Assembly: GCF_042648965.1 (NCBI RefSeq)
Contig: NZ_JBHRYJ010000002.1
Location: 1-64,000 of the forward strand
Origin: Ferrovibrio xuzhouensis
GTDB taxonomy: Bacteria > Pseudomonadota > Alphaproteobacteria > Ferrovibrionales > Ferrovibrionaceae
Direction: 5' to 3'
Length of the DNA stretch: 64,000 bases
A program made the translations under genes and the position numbers. Below the pieces are notes generated by a model. That model was not told the origin of the DNA. It saw only the letters and a program-made list of their open reading frames with translations, and did not search any database. Below are positions 1-9,053 of this stretch, piece after piece; within the stretch, counting starts at the first letter, position 1, and the number at the start of each line of letters is the position of its first letter.

Positions 1-127
1 GGCGCGTGGTGAACAGCGCCATGGCGATCCAGCCGCAGCTGAGCAGCCCGAGACCGATCCACAGCCCCGCCGCAAACAGCGCAAACAGCGCGAGGATCAG
101 GAAAAGAGCAATGACGACCTGATCCAT
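1..127 (-). CDS. dctM: TRAP transporter large permease, N-terminal fragment (DctM-like)
   Basis: Reading leftward from an ATG at 127, the first 42 codons encode a very hydrophobic segment (MDQVVIALFLILALFALFAA, then GLWIGLGLL), as at the N-terminus of DctM subunits. DctM is the inner-membrane subunit that moves the substrate with a sodium gradient. The gene starts 4 bp after the dctQ stop and is cut by the window edge. The family assignment rests mainly on the dctP-dctQ order upstream. Confidence 0.8.
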   Translation of the reverse strand, partial: MDQVVIALFLILALFALFAAGLWIGLGLLSCGWIAMALFTTR

Positions 128-131
128 GGCG

Positions 132-644
132 TTATTCCGTGTGGGCGATTTCGCTGCTGTCGCTGCCTGGCACCTTGCCGCGCAGCACCAGCACGAATTC
201 CTCGATGAAGGCGATGCAGAACACCACGGTGCCGAGCGCCATGCCGATCTGGGGAATCCACATCGGTGTCGCATCGTTGGCCGACGAGATGTCATGGAAC
301 TTGTACGACCACCAGGCCATCTTCACGCTGTAGAAAGCAAAGGCGCCCGAGGCGAGGATCGCCAGCACCAGGCAGAAAATCTCGAAGCCGCGGCGCGGCG
401 TGCCGGAGAAGCGGCTGATGATCAGGGTGACGCGGATATGGTCGCCGCGCACGAAGGTGCCGGCCAGCGCCAGGAAGGACGCGGCGGCCATGCAGTAGCC
501 GGAATAGGCATCGAGGCCGCGCAGATAGAAGCCGAACTGCCGGCCGGCGATGCTGACCAGGATGGTGACCAGCAGGGCGATCATGAACAGGCCGGCCAGC
601 CAGAGGCAGGCGCGATAGAGCGGAGCAAGCGGCGAAGAGGGCAT
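132..644 (-). CDS. dctQ: TRAP transporter small permease (DctQ-like)
   Basis: The 170-residue protein has four hydrophobic segments, the DctQ layout: an N-terminal helix (LYRACLWLAGLFMIALLVTI), an 'AGRQFGFYLRGLDAYSGY' region, a helix after 'RRGFEIFCLV' and a last helix in 'GMALGTVVFCIAFIEEFVLV'. DctQ helps couple the binding protein to the DctM channel. The frame is open further upstream, but ATG 644 (MPSSPLAPLYRA) is preferred because earlier residues look non-coding. The gene sits between dctP (81 bp upstream) and dctM (4 bp downstream), so the three are probably co-transcribed. Confidence 0.88.
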   Translation of the reverse strand: MPSSPLAPLYRACLWLAGLFMIALLVTILVSIAGRQFGFYLRGLDAYSGYCMAAASFLALAGTFVRGDHIRVTLIISRFSGTPRRGFEIFCLVLAILASGAFAFYSVKMAWWSYKFHDISSANDATPMWIPQIGMALGTVVFCIAFIEEFVLVLRGKVPGSDSSEIAHTE

Positions 645-724
645 CGAAAATCCGGACGCGACGGCGGAAAGCGGCGGAGCAGAAACGATCCGGGCGGGCT
701 CTGGGAGAGCCCGCCCGGGGGAAC

Positions 725-1702
725 TTACATTTTCTTGTAGGCGTCGACGATGGCCTGACCGTCGGCGCCGGTCTTCTTGACCCATTCGTCGATCATGGTG
801 GCGCCGACCTTCTGCAGGCCCGCCTTCAGTTCCGGGCTCGGCGGCTGCACCTTCATGCCACCCTTGACCAGGGCGGCCTTGGCCTCCTCGGTCTCGACCT
901 TCGAGGCCTCCCAGCCGCGCTTTTCGGCGGCGGCGGCGGCATCGGTCAGCGCCTTCTGGGTGGCGGCGTCGAGCTTCTTGAAGGCATCGGTGTTGAGCAG
1001 CACGAGGTTCTTCGGCAGCCAGGCCTGGGTGTCATAGAAATACTTCAGGCTTTCCCAGACCTTGCTGTCGCGGCCGGTCGATCCCGAAGTCATGAAGGTG
1101 GTGACCACGCCGGTCGCCAGCGCCTGCGCCAGTTCGGCGGCCTGGATGGTCACCGGCTGGGCGCCGACCAGTTCGGCGATCCGCGAGGTGGCCGGGCTGT
1201 AGGCGCGCCATTTGCTGCCCTTCAGATCCTCGATCTTGTTGACCTCGGTCTTGGAGTAGATGCCCTGCGGCGGCCACGGCACGGCATAGAGCTCCATCAT
1301 GCCCTGCTCGGCCAGCTTCTTGTCGATCACCGGCTTCTGCGCCTTCCACAGCTTGGCGGCATCATCGAAGCTGGTCGCCAGGAACGGCACGCCATCGGCG
1401 CCGAACACCGGAATCTCGTTCTCGACATTGACCATCAGCACTTCGCCGAGCTGCACCTGGCCGGTCTGCACGGCGCGCTTGATCTCGGGTGCCTTGAACA
1501 GCGAAGCGCCGGGATGCACGGTGATGTCGAGCTTGCCGCCGGACAGCTTCTTCACGTCCTCGGCGAACTGCATCAGGTTCTTGGAATGGAAATTGGACGC
1601 CGGATAGGCGCCGGGCAGGTCCCACTTGGTCTGGGCCTGTGCGCCGAGACCGACCAAAGCGGTACCCAGCACGGCTGCGGAAAGCCACGTCTTCAAAGAC
1701 AT
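725..1702 (-). CDS. dctP: TRAP transporter substrate-binding protein (DctP family)
   Basis: This 325-residue periplasmic binding protein is the first gene of a dctPQM operon. Residues 1-23 form a signal peptide (MSLKTWLSAAVLG... ending AQA). The 'GSKWRAYSPATSRIAELVGA' region holds the Arg that in DctP proteins binds the substrate carboxylate. The C-terminus (EWVKKTGADGQAIVDAYKKM) is family-typical. A GGGAG ribosome site lies 8 bp before the ATG. The substrate cannot be told from sequence; organic acids are usual for the family. Confidence 0.92.
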   Translation of the reverse strand: MSLKTWLSAAVLGTALVGLGAQAQTKWDLPGAYPASNFHSKNLMQFAEDVKKLSGGKLDITVHPGASLFKAPEIKRAVQTGQVQLGEVLMVNVENEIPVFGADGVPFLATSFDDAAKLWKAQKPVIDKKLAEQGMMELYAVPWPPQGIYSKTEVNKIEDLKGSKWRAYSPATSRIAELVGAQPVTIQAAELAQALATGVVTTFMTSGSTGRDSKVWESLKYFYDTQAWLPKNLVLLNTDAFKKLDAATQKALTDAAAAAEKRGWEASKVETEEAKAALVKGGMKVQPPSPELKAGLQKVGATMIDEWVKKTGADGQAIVDAYKKM

Positions 1703-2018
1703 TTGTCAGATCTCCCCATTGAGACAGGCGCCTGCCACCACACCGGCACACGCGCACTGAAATTAGTTTGTCATCGTATAATGCGCTTTGGCAAGACGAA
1801 CCCGCACAGAAAGCAGCCTGCCGACAAAAGCGGCAGTGCTGCCTCTCAAGTGGTCAGAATGCGACCTATCGACAGCGCCATCTGTCATGATGCGGTCATC
1901 GCGGCTGGCTAGAGCAAGGTCCGGAACAATTGGGCGGCGCCGCCGAACCGGCTAGGATGGCGGGGGAAACGGCGGGACGCGCCGGAACGGTCGCGACAGA
2001 ACGGGGCGCGGGACGGAC
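1703..2018. promoter_or_regulatory. Divergent intergenic region between dctP and the UMF1 permease
   Basis: These 316 bases carry no credible gene and must hold the promoters of two divergent transcription units. The AT-rich part at about 1757-1783 contains TTGT-N6-ATAA (TTGTCATCGTATAA), an imperfect dyad resembling operators of FCD-type GntR regulators, which often control TRAP operons. No such regulator is in the window. I could not place a convincing -35/-10 pair for either gene. Confidence 0.35.
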
Positions 2019-3446
2019 ATGGTGGCTGCAGTTGCGAAGGACGACGCCGAGCGTCCCGCCGGGAGTCCGGCATCGCCCACAGGGCCGCAGGCGCCGGCAT
2101 CATGGCGTGCGCGGGTTTCCTGGGCCTTCTTCGACTGGGCCAACCAGCCGTATTTCACCGTCATCACCACCTTCATCTTCGCACCCTACTTCACCGCCAG
2201 GGTGATCGGCGATTCGATCGAAGGCCAGTCGCTGTGGGGTTTCGTGCAGGCCTTCTCGGCCGTGCTGGTGGCGCTCGGTGCGCCGTTTCTCGGCGCCATC
2301 GCCGATGCCGGCGGCCGCCGCAAGCCGTGGCTGCTGGGCTTCCAGGCAATGCTGGCCTTCGGCTGTGGCCTGCTGTGGCTGGCGCAGCCGGGCCAGCCGC
2401 AGCTGCTGCCGCTGGTGATCGTCGGTCTCGTGCTGGCCAATGTTGCCGCCGAATATTCCATCACCTTCAACAACGCACTGCTGCCGGGACTGGAAACGCC
2501 GCAGAAGGTCGGCTGGCTCAGCGGGCTCGGCTGGGGCATGGGCTATCTCGGCGGCCTGATCGCGCTGTTCGGCGTGCTGATCGTCTCGCAGCCGGAGCTG
2601 ATCGGCATTACGCCGCCGCCGGGCCAGGCCCTGCTCGGCCTGCAGCGCGCGAGTTTCGAGGCCGAACGCATCATCGGCCCGGCCACGGCGCTGTGGCTCG
2701 CGGTCTTCGTGGTGCCGATGTTCCTGTTCACGCCCGACCGGCCCGGCAGCGGCCGGCCCTTCACCGAAGTGGCCCGCGAAGGCTTCCGGCGCGTCATCGG
2801 CACCATCCGTCACATGCGGCAGTACGGCAATCTGCTGCGCTTCCTGATCGCCTTCATGATCTATTACGACGGCCTGGTGGCGGTGATCGGCTTCGGCGGC
2901 ATCTACGCCGCCGGCATTTTCGGCTGGGGCACCACCGAGCTTGGCATTTTCGGCATCCTGCTCAATGTGATCGCGATCCCCGCGGTGATCGCCGGCGGCT
3001 GGCTTGACGACCGCTTCGGCTCCAAGCGCGCCGTGCAGTTCGCCATCGTCGCCGTGGCGCTCGGCACGCTCGGCATCCTGTCGATCACGGCCGACAGCAT
3101 CTTTTTCGGCATGGCGGTGGCGCCGCGGCAGCCCGGCGCCAGCCTGTTCAGCGCGGCCGGCGAGCGGCTGTTCTTCGTCTCGGCGGCCCTGCTCGGCCTC
3201 GGCATGGGGCCGATGCAGGCGGCCAGCCGCACCCTGGTGGCGCGGCTCAGCCCACCCGACATGGTCGGCGAATTCTACGGCATCTTCTCGCTGTCGGGCC
3301 GCGCGACCACCTTCCTGGCGCCGCTGCTGATCGGCATCGCCACCGCGGTCTTTCACACCCAGCGGATCGCCGCCGCCATCGTGCTGGCCTTCCTCGCCAT
3401 CGGCTTCGTGCTGCTGTGGAAGGTGCGCGAGCCCGGCCATACCTGA
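2019..3446 (+). CDS. MFS transporter, UMF1 (Atg22-like) family
   Basis: The 475-residue permease has about twelve hydrophobic segments. After a short charged N-terminus comes 'SWAFFDWANQPYFTVITTF', the characteristic UMF1/Atg22-like opening motif (x-FDWANxxY). A cytoplasmic loop follows helix 2 (GAIADAGGRRKPWL, the MFS motif-A region), and the second half has 'DDRFGSKRAVQ'. Members are thought to export metabolites or amino acids; the substrate is unknown. It is transcribed alone and ends in a terminator shared with the convergent cfa gene. ATG 2019 is used; its ribosome site is weak. Confidence 0.85.
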   Translation: MVAAVAKDDAERPAGSPASPTGPQAPASWRARVSWAFFDWANQPYFTVITTFIFAPYFTARVIGDSIEGQSLWGFVQAFSAVLVALGAPFLGAIADAGGRRKPWLLGFQAMLAFGCGLLWLAQPGQPQLLPLVIVGLVLANVAAEYSITFNNALLPGLETPQKVGWLSGLGWGMGYLGGLIALFGVLIVSQPELIGITPPPGQALLGLQRASFEAERIIGPATALWLAVFVVPMFLFTPDRPGSGRPFTEVAREGFRRVIGTIRHMRQYGNLLRFLIAFMIYYDGLVAVIGFGGIYAAGIFGWGTTELGIFGILLNVIAIPAVIAGGWLDDRFGSKRAVQFAIVAVALGTLGILSITADSIFFGMAVAPRQPGASLFSAAGERLFFVSAALLGLGMGPMQAASRTLVARLSPPDMVGEFYGIFSLSGRATTFLAPLLIGIATAVFHTQRIAAAIVLAFLAIGFVLLWKVREPGHT

Positions 3447-3450
3447 AAAA

Positions 3451-3476
3451 AGCCCCGGTTCTCACCGGGGCTTTTG
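3451..3476. terminator. Bidirectional intrinsic terminator between the UMF1 permease and cfa
   Basis: A perfect 8-bp stem AGCCCCGG/CCGGGGCT with a 6-nt loop. It is flanked by six A on the left (a U-run for cfa on the minus strand) and four T on the right, and lies in the 33-bp gap between convergent genes. Confidence 0.9.
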
Positions 3477-3479
3477 TCG

Positions 3480-4727
3480 TCAGGCCGTCTTGGCAAACGG
3501 CCGGGCCGGTTTCTCGATGCCGGCCAGCCGCTGTTCCTCTTCCAGCATGTAGTCGCGGGTGATCGGCAGGGTGCCGATCTGCTTGGTCAGCTGGGCCTGG
3601 AACACCATGTGGCCCCAGTGCCGGAAGGTGACTTCCGAGGCGGCCAGATAGAATTCCCACATGCGGCAGAAGCGCTCGTCATACAGCGTCCTCGCCTTGT
3701 CCCACTGGGCGAGGAAGCGCATCCGCCAGTGCTTCAGCGTCTCGGCATAATGCAGGCGCAGGATCTCGATGTCCGTCGTCCACAGCCCGCTGCGCTCGAT
3801 GGTCGGCATCACCTCCGACAGGGCGGGGATATAGCCACCCGGGAAGATGTACTTGCGGATGAAGGACGGCGTGGTGCCGGGGCCTTCCGAGCGGCCGATC
3901 GAGTGGATCAGCGCCACGCCATCGTCTTTCAGCAGGCGATGCACGCCGTTGAAGTATGCGGCGTAATGCGGCACGCCGACATGCTCGAACATGCCGACCG
4001 AGACGATGCGGTCGAACTGGCCGGCCAGCTTGCGATAGTCGCAGATCTCGAACGTCACGCGATCGGCAAGGCCGCGCTCCTCGGCGCGCCGCTTGGCGAT
4101 GGCGTGCTGTTCGTGGCTCAGCGTGATGCCCAGCACCTCGACGCCGCAGGTCTCGGCGAGATAGAGCGCCAGCCCGCCCCAGCCGCAGCCGATTTCCAGC
4201 ACCTTCATGCCGGGTTTCAGCCGCAGCTTGGCGGCGATATGCCGCTTCTTGGCCAGCTGCGCCTGTTCCAGCGTGGTATCCGGCGTCGGGAAATAGGCGC
4301 AGGAATACTGCTTGTCGGTATCGAGGAACAGGTCGTAGAGCCGGCCGTCGAGATCGTAATGGTGGCGCACCCGGCGCGAGGCGGCGGCTTCCGGATTGAA
4401 CTGGTGCCACCAGCGCATCAGTTTCTCCCAGCCGCGCTGGGCTGCCTGGAACGGCAGCTCGCCCTGCGGTCCGAGATTGCGCACCACGGTCTCGAGGAAG
4501 TCATAGATGCTGCCCCGCTCCAGCACGAGGCGGCCGTCCATGAATGCCTCGCCGACGGCGAGCTTGGGGTTGAGGGCGATCCGCCATGGGGTCAGGGCCC
4601 CGTTCAGCCGCACCACAACCGTACTGTCATTCGCCGGCTCGCCGTAATGATATGACCGGCCTTTCGGGTCGATCAGGGTCAGCGAACCGAGTTTGACGAC
4701 CCGTCTGAGGAGGTCATCGAGCAACAT
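3480..4727 (-). CDS. cfa: Cyclopropane-fatty-acyl-phospholipid synthase family methyltransferase
   Basis: The enzyme transfers a methylene group from S-adenosylmethionine to unsaturated acyl chains of membrane phospholipids. The 415-residue length suits the Cfa/CMAS family. The SAM-binding motif is 'VLEIGCGWGGLALYLAE' near residue 200; the family bicarbonate/active-site region follows ('SVGMFEHVGVPHY', 'FIRKYIFPGGYIP'). ATG 4727 is chosen over an in-frame TTG at 4745 because AAGGAG lies 8 bp before it. It runs divergently from the lipoprotein gene at 4818. Confidence 0.9.
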   Translation of the reverse strand: MLLDDLLRRVVKLGSLTLIDPKGRSYHYGEPANDSTVVVRLNGALTPWRIALNPKLAVGEAFMDGRLVLERGSIYDFLETVVRNLGPQGELPFQAAQRGWEKLMRWWHQFNPEAAASRRVRHHYDLDGRLYDLFLDTDKQYSCAYFPTPDTTLEQAQLAKKRHIAAKLRLKPGMKVLEIGCGWGGLALYLAETCGVEVLGITLSHEQHAIAKRRAEERGLADRVTFEICDYRKLAGQFDRIVSVGMFEHVGVPHYAAYFNGVHRLLKDDGVALIHSIGRSEGPGTTPSFIRKYIFPGGYIPALSEVMPTIERSGLWTTDIEILRLHYAETLKHWRMRFLAQWDKARTLYDERFCRMWEFYLAASEVTFRHWGHMVFQAQLTKQIGTLPITRDYMLEEEQRLAGIEKPARPFAKTA

Positions 4728-4817
4728 GCGAAATCTCCTTGGCAAAAAAAGAGATAGCGCCCCATCCGGATGTTATAGTGGCGCCCTCGGGGGGCGACGA
4801 CAAGGGGGGATATTCGC

Positions 4818-5534
4818 GTGGCGGCTGCTGAAACTTTCGGTAGGCGGCGGAGGGTGTCCATTCTCGCGGTGCTGTTGCTGGCCGGGTGTCTGGCCGGTTG
4901 CATGGCCCATGGCGACCCCGAGGAGGCCCGCTTCGACCCGACGCTCTGGCGCAGCGACAGCGACTGGGACCGCGCCATGGCCCGGAGCGAGGCGGCGCTG
5001 GCGGCCGATCCGGCCAGCGGCGTGCTGCGCCGCAGCGGACGGCTCGAGCTCACCCTGCAGGACGGCCGGACGCTGGCGGTGGCCGAGGATCGCGCCTGCA
5101 AAACCCCGCCGCGCGACCTGTGGCACGACTGCCTGCGCAAATACGCGATCTGGCATTTCCCCCGGCGCGGCTTCTGGCTGCTGGCGGTGCGGCTCTATGC
5201 CGGCGAGGCCTATGCGCTGGTCGATACCCGCAGCGGCCGCGAGACCCGGATGATCGGGCCGCCGCATTTCGCACCCGACGGCCGCAGCCTGATCGCCGTC
5301 AATGCCGCGCCCAAGGGCGGCGATACGGTCAGCGGCATCGAGGTCTGGTCGCTGGCCGGCCCGGCGCCGGAACTGGTGTTTTATCGCGGCGCCCATCTGG
5401 AAGAGGGCTTCAGCTTCGTCGACTGGGCCGGCGACCGGATCGCGCGGCTGACCGTGCAGACCCACGAGCGGGCGCCGCGCGAGGCGACGCTGTATTTCGC
5501 CAACGGCCGCTGGCAGCTCAGCCGGCCCTACTGA
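4818..5534 (+). CDS. Putative lipoprotein of unknown function
   Basis: The 238-residue product begins at GTG 4818, 8 bp after AAGGGGGGA. A basic n-region (GRRRR) and a hydrophobic stretch lead into two overlapping lipobox candidates (LLAGC and LAGC, near residues 24 and 28), so export and lipidation are likely. The mature part has repeated strand-like segments (YALVDTRSGRETRMIGPPHF, FAPDGRSLIAVNAA, SGIEVWSLAG) that recall beta-propeller blades, and ends ATLYFANGRWQLSRPY. I do not recognise a named family. Confidence 0.7.
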   Translation: MAAAETFGRRRRVSILAVLLLAGCLAGCMAHGDPEEARFDPTLWRSDSDWDRAMARSEAALAADPASGVLRRSGRLELTLQDGRTLAVAEDRACKTPPRDLWHDCLRKYAIWHFPRRGFWLLAVRLYAGEAYALVDTRSGRETRMIGPPHFAPDGRSLIAVNAAPKGGDTVSGIEVWSLAGPAPELVFYRGAHLEEGFSFVDWAGDRIARLTVQTHERAPREATLYFANGRWQLSRPY

Positions 5535-5550
5535 TCAGGATTTCGGCTGA

Positions 5551-6567
5551 TCAGGCGCCGGTGCTGAGCGGCGCGGCGGCCGCAGCGGCGCCGAGCTGGC
5601 CCACGGTGTCGACGATCAGGTCGTATTTGACGGTGACCACCATCATCTCGCGGAACCAGTTGACCACATCGCCCCAGGGGTCGTTCACCTTGGCGAGTCC
5701 GGAGACGAAGGCCACCACGGTGCCGACCTCGATCTGGCCCCGGGCGGCAAACCAGCCGCCGACGCCCAGCGCCGCGGCGACGCCGAGGTGGTGCATCAGG
5801 TTCATCAGGAAGTTCATGCTAAACTTCAGCTTGTAGATGCCCATGTTGAGCGTGAAGACGGTATTGATGCGGGCGTCCTGCGCCGCGACCGGGAACGACG
5901 GGTCGTGGTTGCTGGTGATGATGCCGCCACTGACCTCGCGCAGCACCGTGATGCGGCTGCGGACGCGGCGGTTGATCGCCCGCTGGATCAGCGGCACGAT
6001 CACCATCTGCGGCGAAAAGACGGCGATGCTGAGCAGGGCGATTTCCGGCTGCAGGTAGATCATGTAGCTGAAGACGGTGAGCAGGATACCGCCCTGCAGC
6101 AGCGGCTCCGACGTGCTGATGCCGACGAAGCCGCCGATCGGTTCGGCTTCCGACAGCACCATGGAAATCTCGACGCCCTCGGCCTCGGCGGCATGGCCGT
6201 TGGCAAGGCCGGGGATGATCAGGCCGTGGATGGTGCGGCGCAGGTGACGGACGGCAGTCTCGCTGACCCAGCTGCGATAGATGTTCAGCACCAGCTTCAG
6301 CGCGCCCTCGGCCAGCGCCACGCCGGCGTAACCGATCGCCAGCCACAGGATCGCCGTGGTGGCGCCACGATGCACGGCGTCGTTGACGATGCGGCGCTGG
6401 AATTCCAGCGGAGCGGCATTGAGCAGGAAGACCGCGACCGAGAGAACCGCCAGCAGCAGCTGATGATGGCCGGTGTAGCGCCAGATATAACCAAACAGGG
6501 TTCCCGGCAGCGCCGCCGCCGGACCAGGCTGCGGTGCCTGCGGATCTGGAATGCCGATGGCGGCCAC
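5551..6567 (-). CDS. ABC exporter-type transmembrane domain protein without ATPase domain
   Basis: The 338 residues match the type-1 ABC exporter membrane domain: FGYIWRYTGHHQLLLAVLSV (helix 1), paired helices near 70-100, 'YMIYLQPEIALLSIAVFSPQ' (helices 3-4) and 'HHLGVAAALGVGGWFAARGQ' with 'IEVGTVVAFVSGL' (helices 5-6). The protein ends about 50 residues after helix 6, with no Walker A, signature or Walker B motif. GTG 6567 has GAGGGG upstream. It follows the GST gene by 46 bp on the same strand; no ATPase gene is near. It may pair with a distant ATPase or have another role. Confidence 0.78.
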   Translation of the reverse strand: MAAIGIPDPQAPQPGPAAALPGTLFGYIWRYTGHHQLLLAVLSVAVFLLNAAPLEFQRRIVNDAVHRGATTAILWLAIGYAGVALAEGALKLVLNIYRSWVSETAVRHLRRTIHGLIIPGLANGHAAEAEGVEISMVLSEAEPIGGFVGISTSEPLLQGGILLTVFSYMIYLQPEIALLSIAVFSPQMVIVPLIQRAINRRVRSRITVLREVSGGIITSNHDPSFPVAAQDARINTVFTLNMGIYKLKFSMNFLMNLMHHLGVAAALGVGGWFAARGQIEVGTVVAFVSGLAKVNDPWGDVVNWFREMMVVTVKYDLIVDTVGQLGAAAAAAPLSTGA

Positions 6568-6613
6568 GGTCCTGCCCCTCTCCCCTCACATCAGGGCGGG
6601 GCGGCGCGCCCGC

Positions 6614-7261
6614 TCAGTCCTGCGGCCAGTTGTCGGCCCAGACGATGCCCTGCTTGTCCATCATACGCCGGAAGGCCGGCCGGACATAGGTGGCCGCGAC
6701 GACCCGGCGGATATTCGGCCAGCACCACATCGGCCGCGGCATGCCGCGGCTCCAGCGCGCCAGCATGGCCAGCCAGATGTCGCACAGCGTGAACTGCTCG
6801 CCGGCCATCCAGGCCTGCCCGCCGATGCCGTCGTCGATCACCTGGAAGGCGCGGTAGAGTTCCTGTTCGGACGCCGCCTTCAGCGCCGCCTGGCGCTCCG
6901 GCTCGGCGAAGGTCCAGTCGGGGTGGAACCAGCCCATATAGGCGGCCTGCACGGTGTTGGTCATGTAGGTCAGCCACTGATAATAGCGGCCGCGCGCCTC
7001 GGTGCCGACCGGCGGGGCCAGATTGGCCTCCGGGTGCCTGTCGGCCAGATACTGGCAGATCGCCGCTGTCTCGAAGATGACGAAATCGCCGTCGACCAGG
7101 GTCGGGATGCGGCCGTTCGGGTTGAGCGTCTTGTAATCGGCCTGCTGGTGCTGCTTGGCTGCGACGTCGATCCGCACCAGCTCGTAAGCGACGCCGATTT
7201 CCTCCAGCACGGCCTGCGGCGCCATCGCCGCGGAGCCCGGGGACCAGAACAGCTTGTACAT
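6614..7261 (-). CDS. Glutathione S-transferase family protein
   Basis: This 215-residue cytosolic protein has an N-terminal thioredoxin-like domain (MYKLFWSPGSAAMAPQAVLE, residues 1-80) with the cis-proline region 'NPNGRIPTLVDGD' and the glutathione-contacting 'FETAAICQYLAD'. The helical C-terminal domain carries 'GEQFTLCDIWLAMLARW', the conserved N-capping/Asp region. ATG 7261 has GAGGGAG 8 bp upstream. It lies 22 bp after purH and before the ABC membrane protein, so read-through is plausible. Substrate unknown. Confidence 0.88.
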   Translation of the reverse strand: MYKLFWSPGSAAMAPQAVLEEIGVAYELVRIDVAAKQHQQADYKTLNPNGRIPTLVDGDFVIFETAAICQYLADRHPEANLAPPVGTEARGRYYQWLTYMTNTVQAAYMGWFHPDWTFAEPERQAALKAASEQELYRAFQVIDDGIGGQAWMAGEQFTLCDIWLAMLARWSRGMPRPMWCWPNIRRVVAATYVRPAFRRMMDKQGIVWADNWPQD

Positions 7262-7283
7262 GGCGGTGCGCTCCCTCGTGGAC

Positions 7284-8885
7284 TCAGTGGCGGAAATGGC
7301 GCATGCCGGTGAACACCATGGCGAGACCGGCCTTGTCGGCGGCATCGATGACTTCCTGGTCGCGGATCGAGCCGCCGGGCTGGATCACCGCGGTAGCGCC
7401 GGCCTCGACCAGCACCTCGAGCCCGTCGGCGAACGGGAAGAAGGCGTCGGATGCCGCGACCGAACCCTTGGTCAGGGCGTCGGGCAGGCCGGCAGCCTTG
7501 GCGGCATCCTGCGCCTTGCGATAGGCGATGCGGGCCGAATCGACCCGGCTCATCTGGCCGGCGCCGATGCCGACCGTGGCGCCGTTCTTGGTGAAGACGA
7601 TGGTGTTCGATTTCACATGCTTGGCCACGCGGAAGGCGAACAGCATGTCGGCCAGCTCTTGCGGCGATGGGGCGCGTTTGGTGACGACCTTCAGTTCGGC
7701 CTCGGTGACCCGACCGGCATCGCGGGTCTGCACCAGGAAGCCGCCGGCGACCGACTTGACGAACCAGCCCGGGCTGAGCGGATCGGCCATGCCGCCGGTC
7801 AGCAGCAGGCGCAGATTCCGCCTTGCCGCCAGCAGTGTCTTGGCATCCTCGTCGGCGTCGGGGGCGACGATCACCTCGGTGAAGATGGCGCCGATCTTCT
7901 CGGCGGTCGCTTTGTCGAGTTTGCGGTTCATGGCGACGATGCCGCCATAGGCCGAGGTGCTGTCGCAGCGCAGGGCGGCGTCCCAGGCCGCCGCAAGGCT
8001 GTCGGCCATCGCCACGCCGCAGGGGTTCGCGTGCTTGATGATGGCGATGGTCGGCTTGTCGGAGAATTCGGAGGCCAGCTCGAAGGCCGCATCGGTGTCG
8101 TTGAGATTATTGTAGCTGAGTTCCTTGCCCTGCAGCTGCTGCGCCGTGGCGACGCCCGGCCGCTGTTCGCCGGTCACGTAGAAGGCCGCCTGCTGGTGCG
8201 GGTTCTCGCCGTAACGCAAAGTCTGCTTGCGCTCGGCCGACAGCAGCAGGGTGGGCGGGAAGCTCTCGCCGTTCTGGCGCGCGAACCAGGTGGCAATCAT
8301 CGAATCATAGGCGCCGGTATGGGCATAGGCCTTGGCGGCCAGTTCACGCCGCAGCCCGAGCGGCGTTGCGCCATTGTTGGCCTTCAGCGCATCAATGATC
8401 TTCGCGTAATCGGCGACATCGACCACCACGTTGACATAGCCGTGGTTCTTCGCCGCCGAGCGGATCATCGCCGGGCCGCCGATGTCGATATTCTCGATGC
8501 AGGTGGCGAAATCGGCGCCCTTGGCCACGGTGGCGGCAAACGGATAGAGGTTCACGACGACAAGGTCGATCGGCGGGATGCCGTGCCTGTCCATCGCCGC
8601 CTTGTGCTCGGGCTCGTCGCGGAGCGCCAGGATGCCGCCGTGGATGGTCGGATGCAGGGTCTTGACCCGGCCGTCCATCATCTCGGGGAAGCCGGTATGC
8701 TCGGCGACCTCCTTCACCGCGATGCCGGCATCCTTCAGGGCCTTGAAGGTGCCGCCGGTGGACAGGATCTCGATGCCGAAGCCGCTGAGCGCCTTGCCGA
8801 AGTCCACCAGGCCGGTCTTGTCGGAAACGGACAGCAGGGCGCGCCCAACTTTTACAAGATCGGCAGGGACAAGATCGGTCGACAT
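7284..8885 (-). CDS. purH: Bifunctional AICAR formyltransferase / IMP cyclohydrolase
   Basis: PurH performs the last two steps of purine synthesis, formylating AICAR and closing the ring to IMP. The 533-residue length is normal. The MGS-like cyclohydrolase domain (about 1-150) includes 'RALLSVSDKTGLVDF' and 'DGRVKTLHPTIHGGIL'. The transformylase domain follows with 'LRYGENPHQQAAFY', 'IIKHANPCGVA' and the family ending 'GGSIRDQEVIDAADKAGLAM...MRHFRH'. It is the first gene of a minus-strand run with the GST gene. Confidence 0.98.
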   Translation of the reverse strand: MSTDLVPADLVKVGRALLSVSDKTGLVDFGKALSGFGIEILSTGGTFKALKDAGIAVKEVAEHTGFPEMMDGRVKTLHPTIHGGILALRDEPEHKAAMDRHGIPPIDLVVVNLYPFAATVAKGADFATCIENIDIGGPAMIRSAAKNHGYVNVVVDVADYAKIIDALKANNGATPLGLRRELAAKAYAHTGAYDSMIATWFARQNGESFPPTLLLSAERKQTLRYGENPHQQAAFYVTGEQRPGVATAQQLQGKELSYNNLNDTDAAFELASEFSDKPTIAIIKHANPCGVAMADSLAAAWDAALRCDSTSAYGGIVAMNRKLDKATAEKIGAIFTEVIVAPDADEDAKTLLAARRNLRLLLTGGMADPLSPGWFVKSVAGGFLVQTRDAGRVTEAELKVVTKRAPSPQELADMLFAFRVAKHVKSNTIVFTKNGATVGIGAGQMSRVDSARIAYRKAQDAAKAAGLPDALTKGSVAASDAFFPFADGLEVLVEAGATAVIQPGGSIRDQEVIDAADKAGLAMVFTGMRHFRH

Positions 8886-9053
8886 GGCGGGGCCTCGGCA
8901 GGCTGGACGGGGAGAAGAAAGAGAGATGGCGGCGCGGTCATAGCATGCCGGGCGGGCCGGTGAAAGCCGGTCGAAAAATCCCGGAAAACCGGGCCTGCGT
9001 CAACGGGTTAGGGGGTTTGTGCGGCGTCGCGATCCGTGCTACACGAGGCCCCC

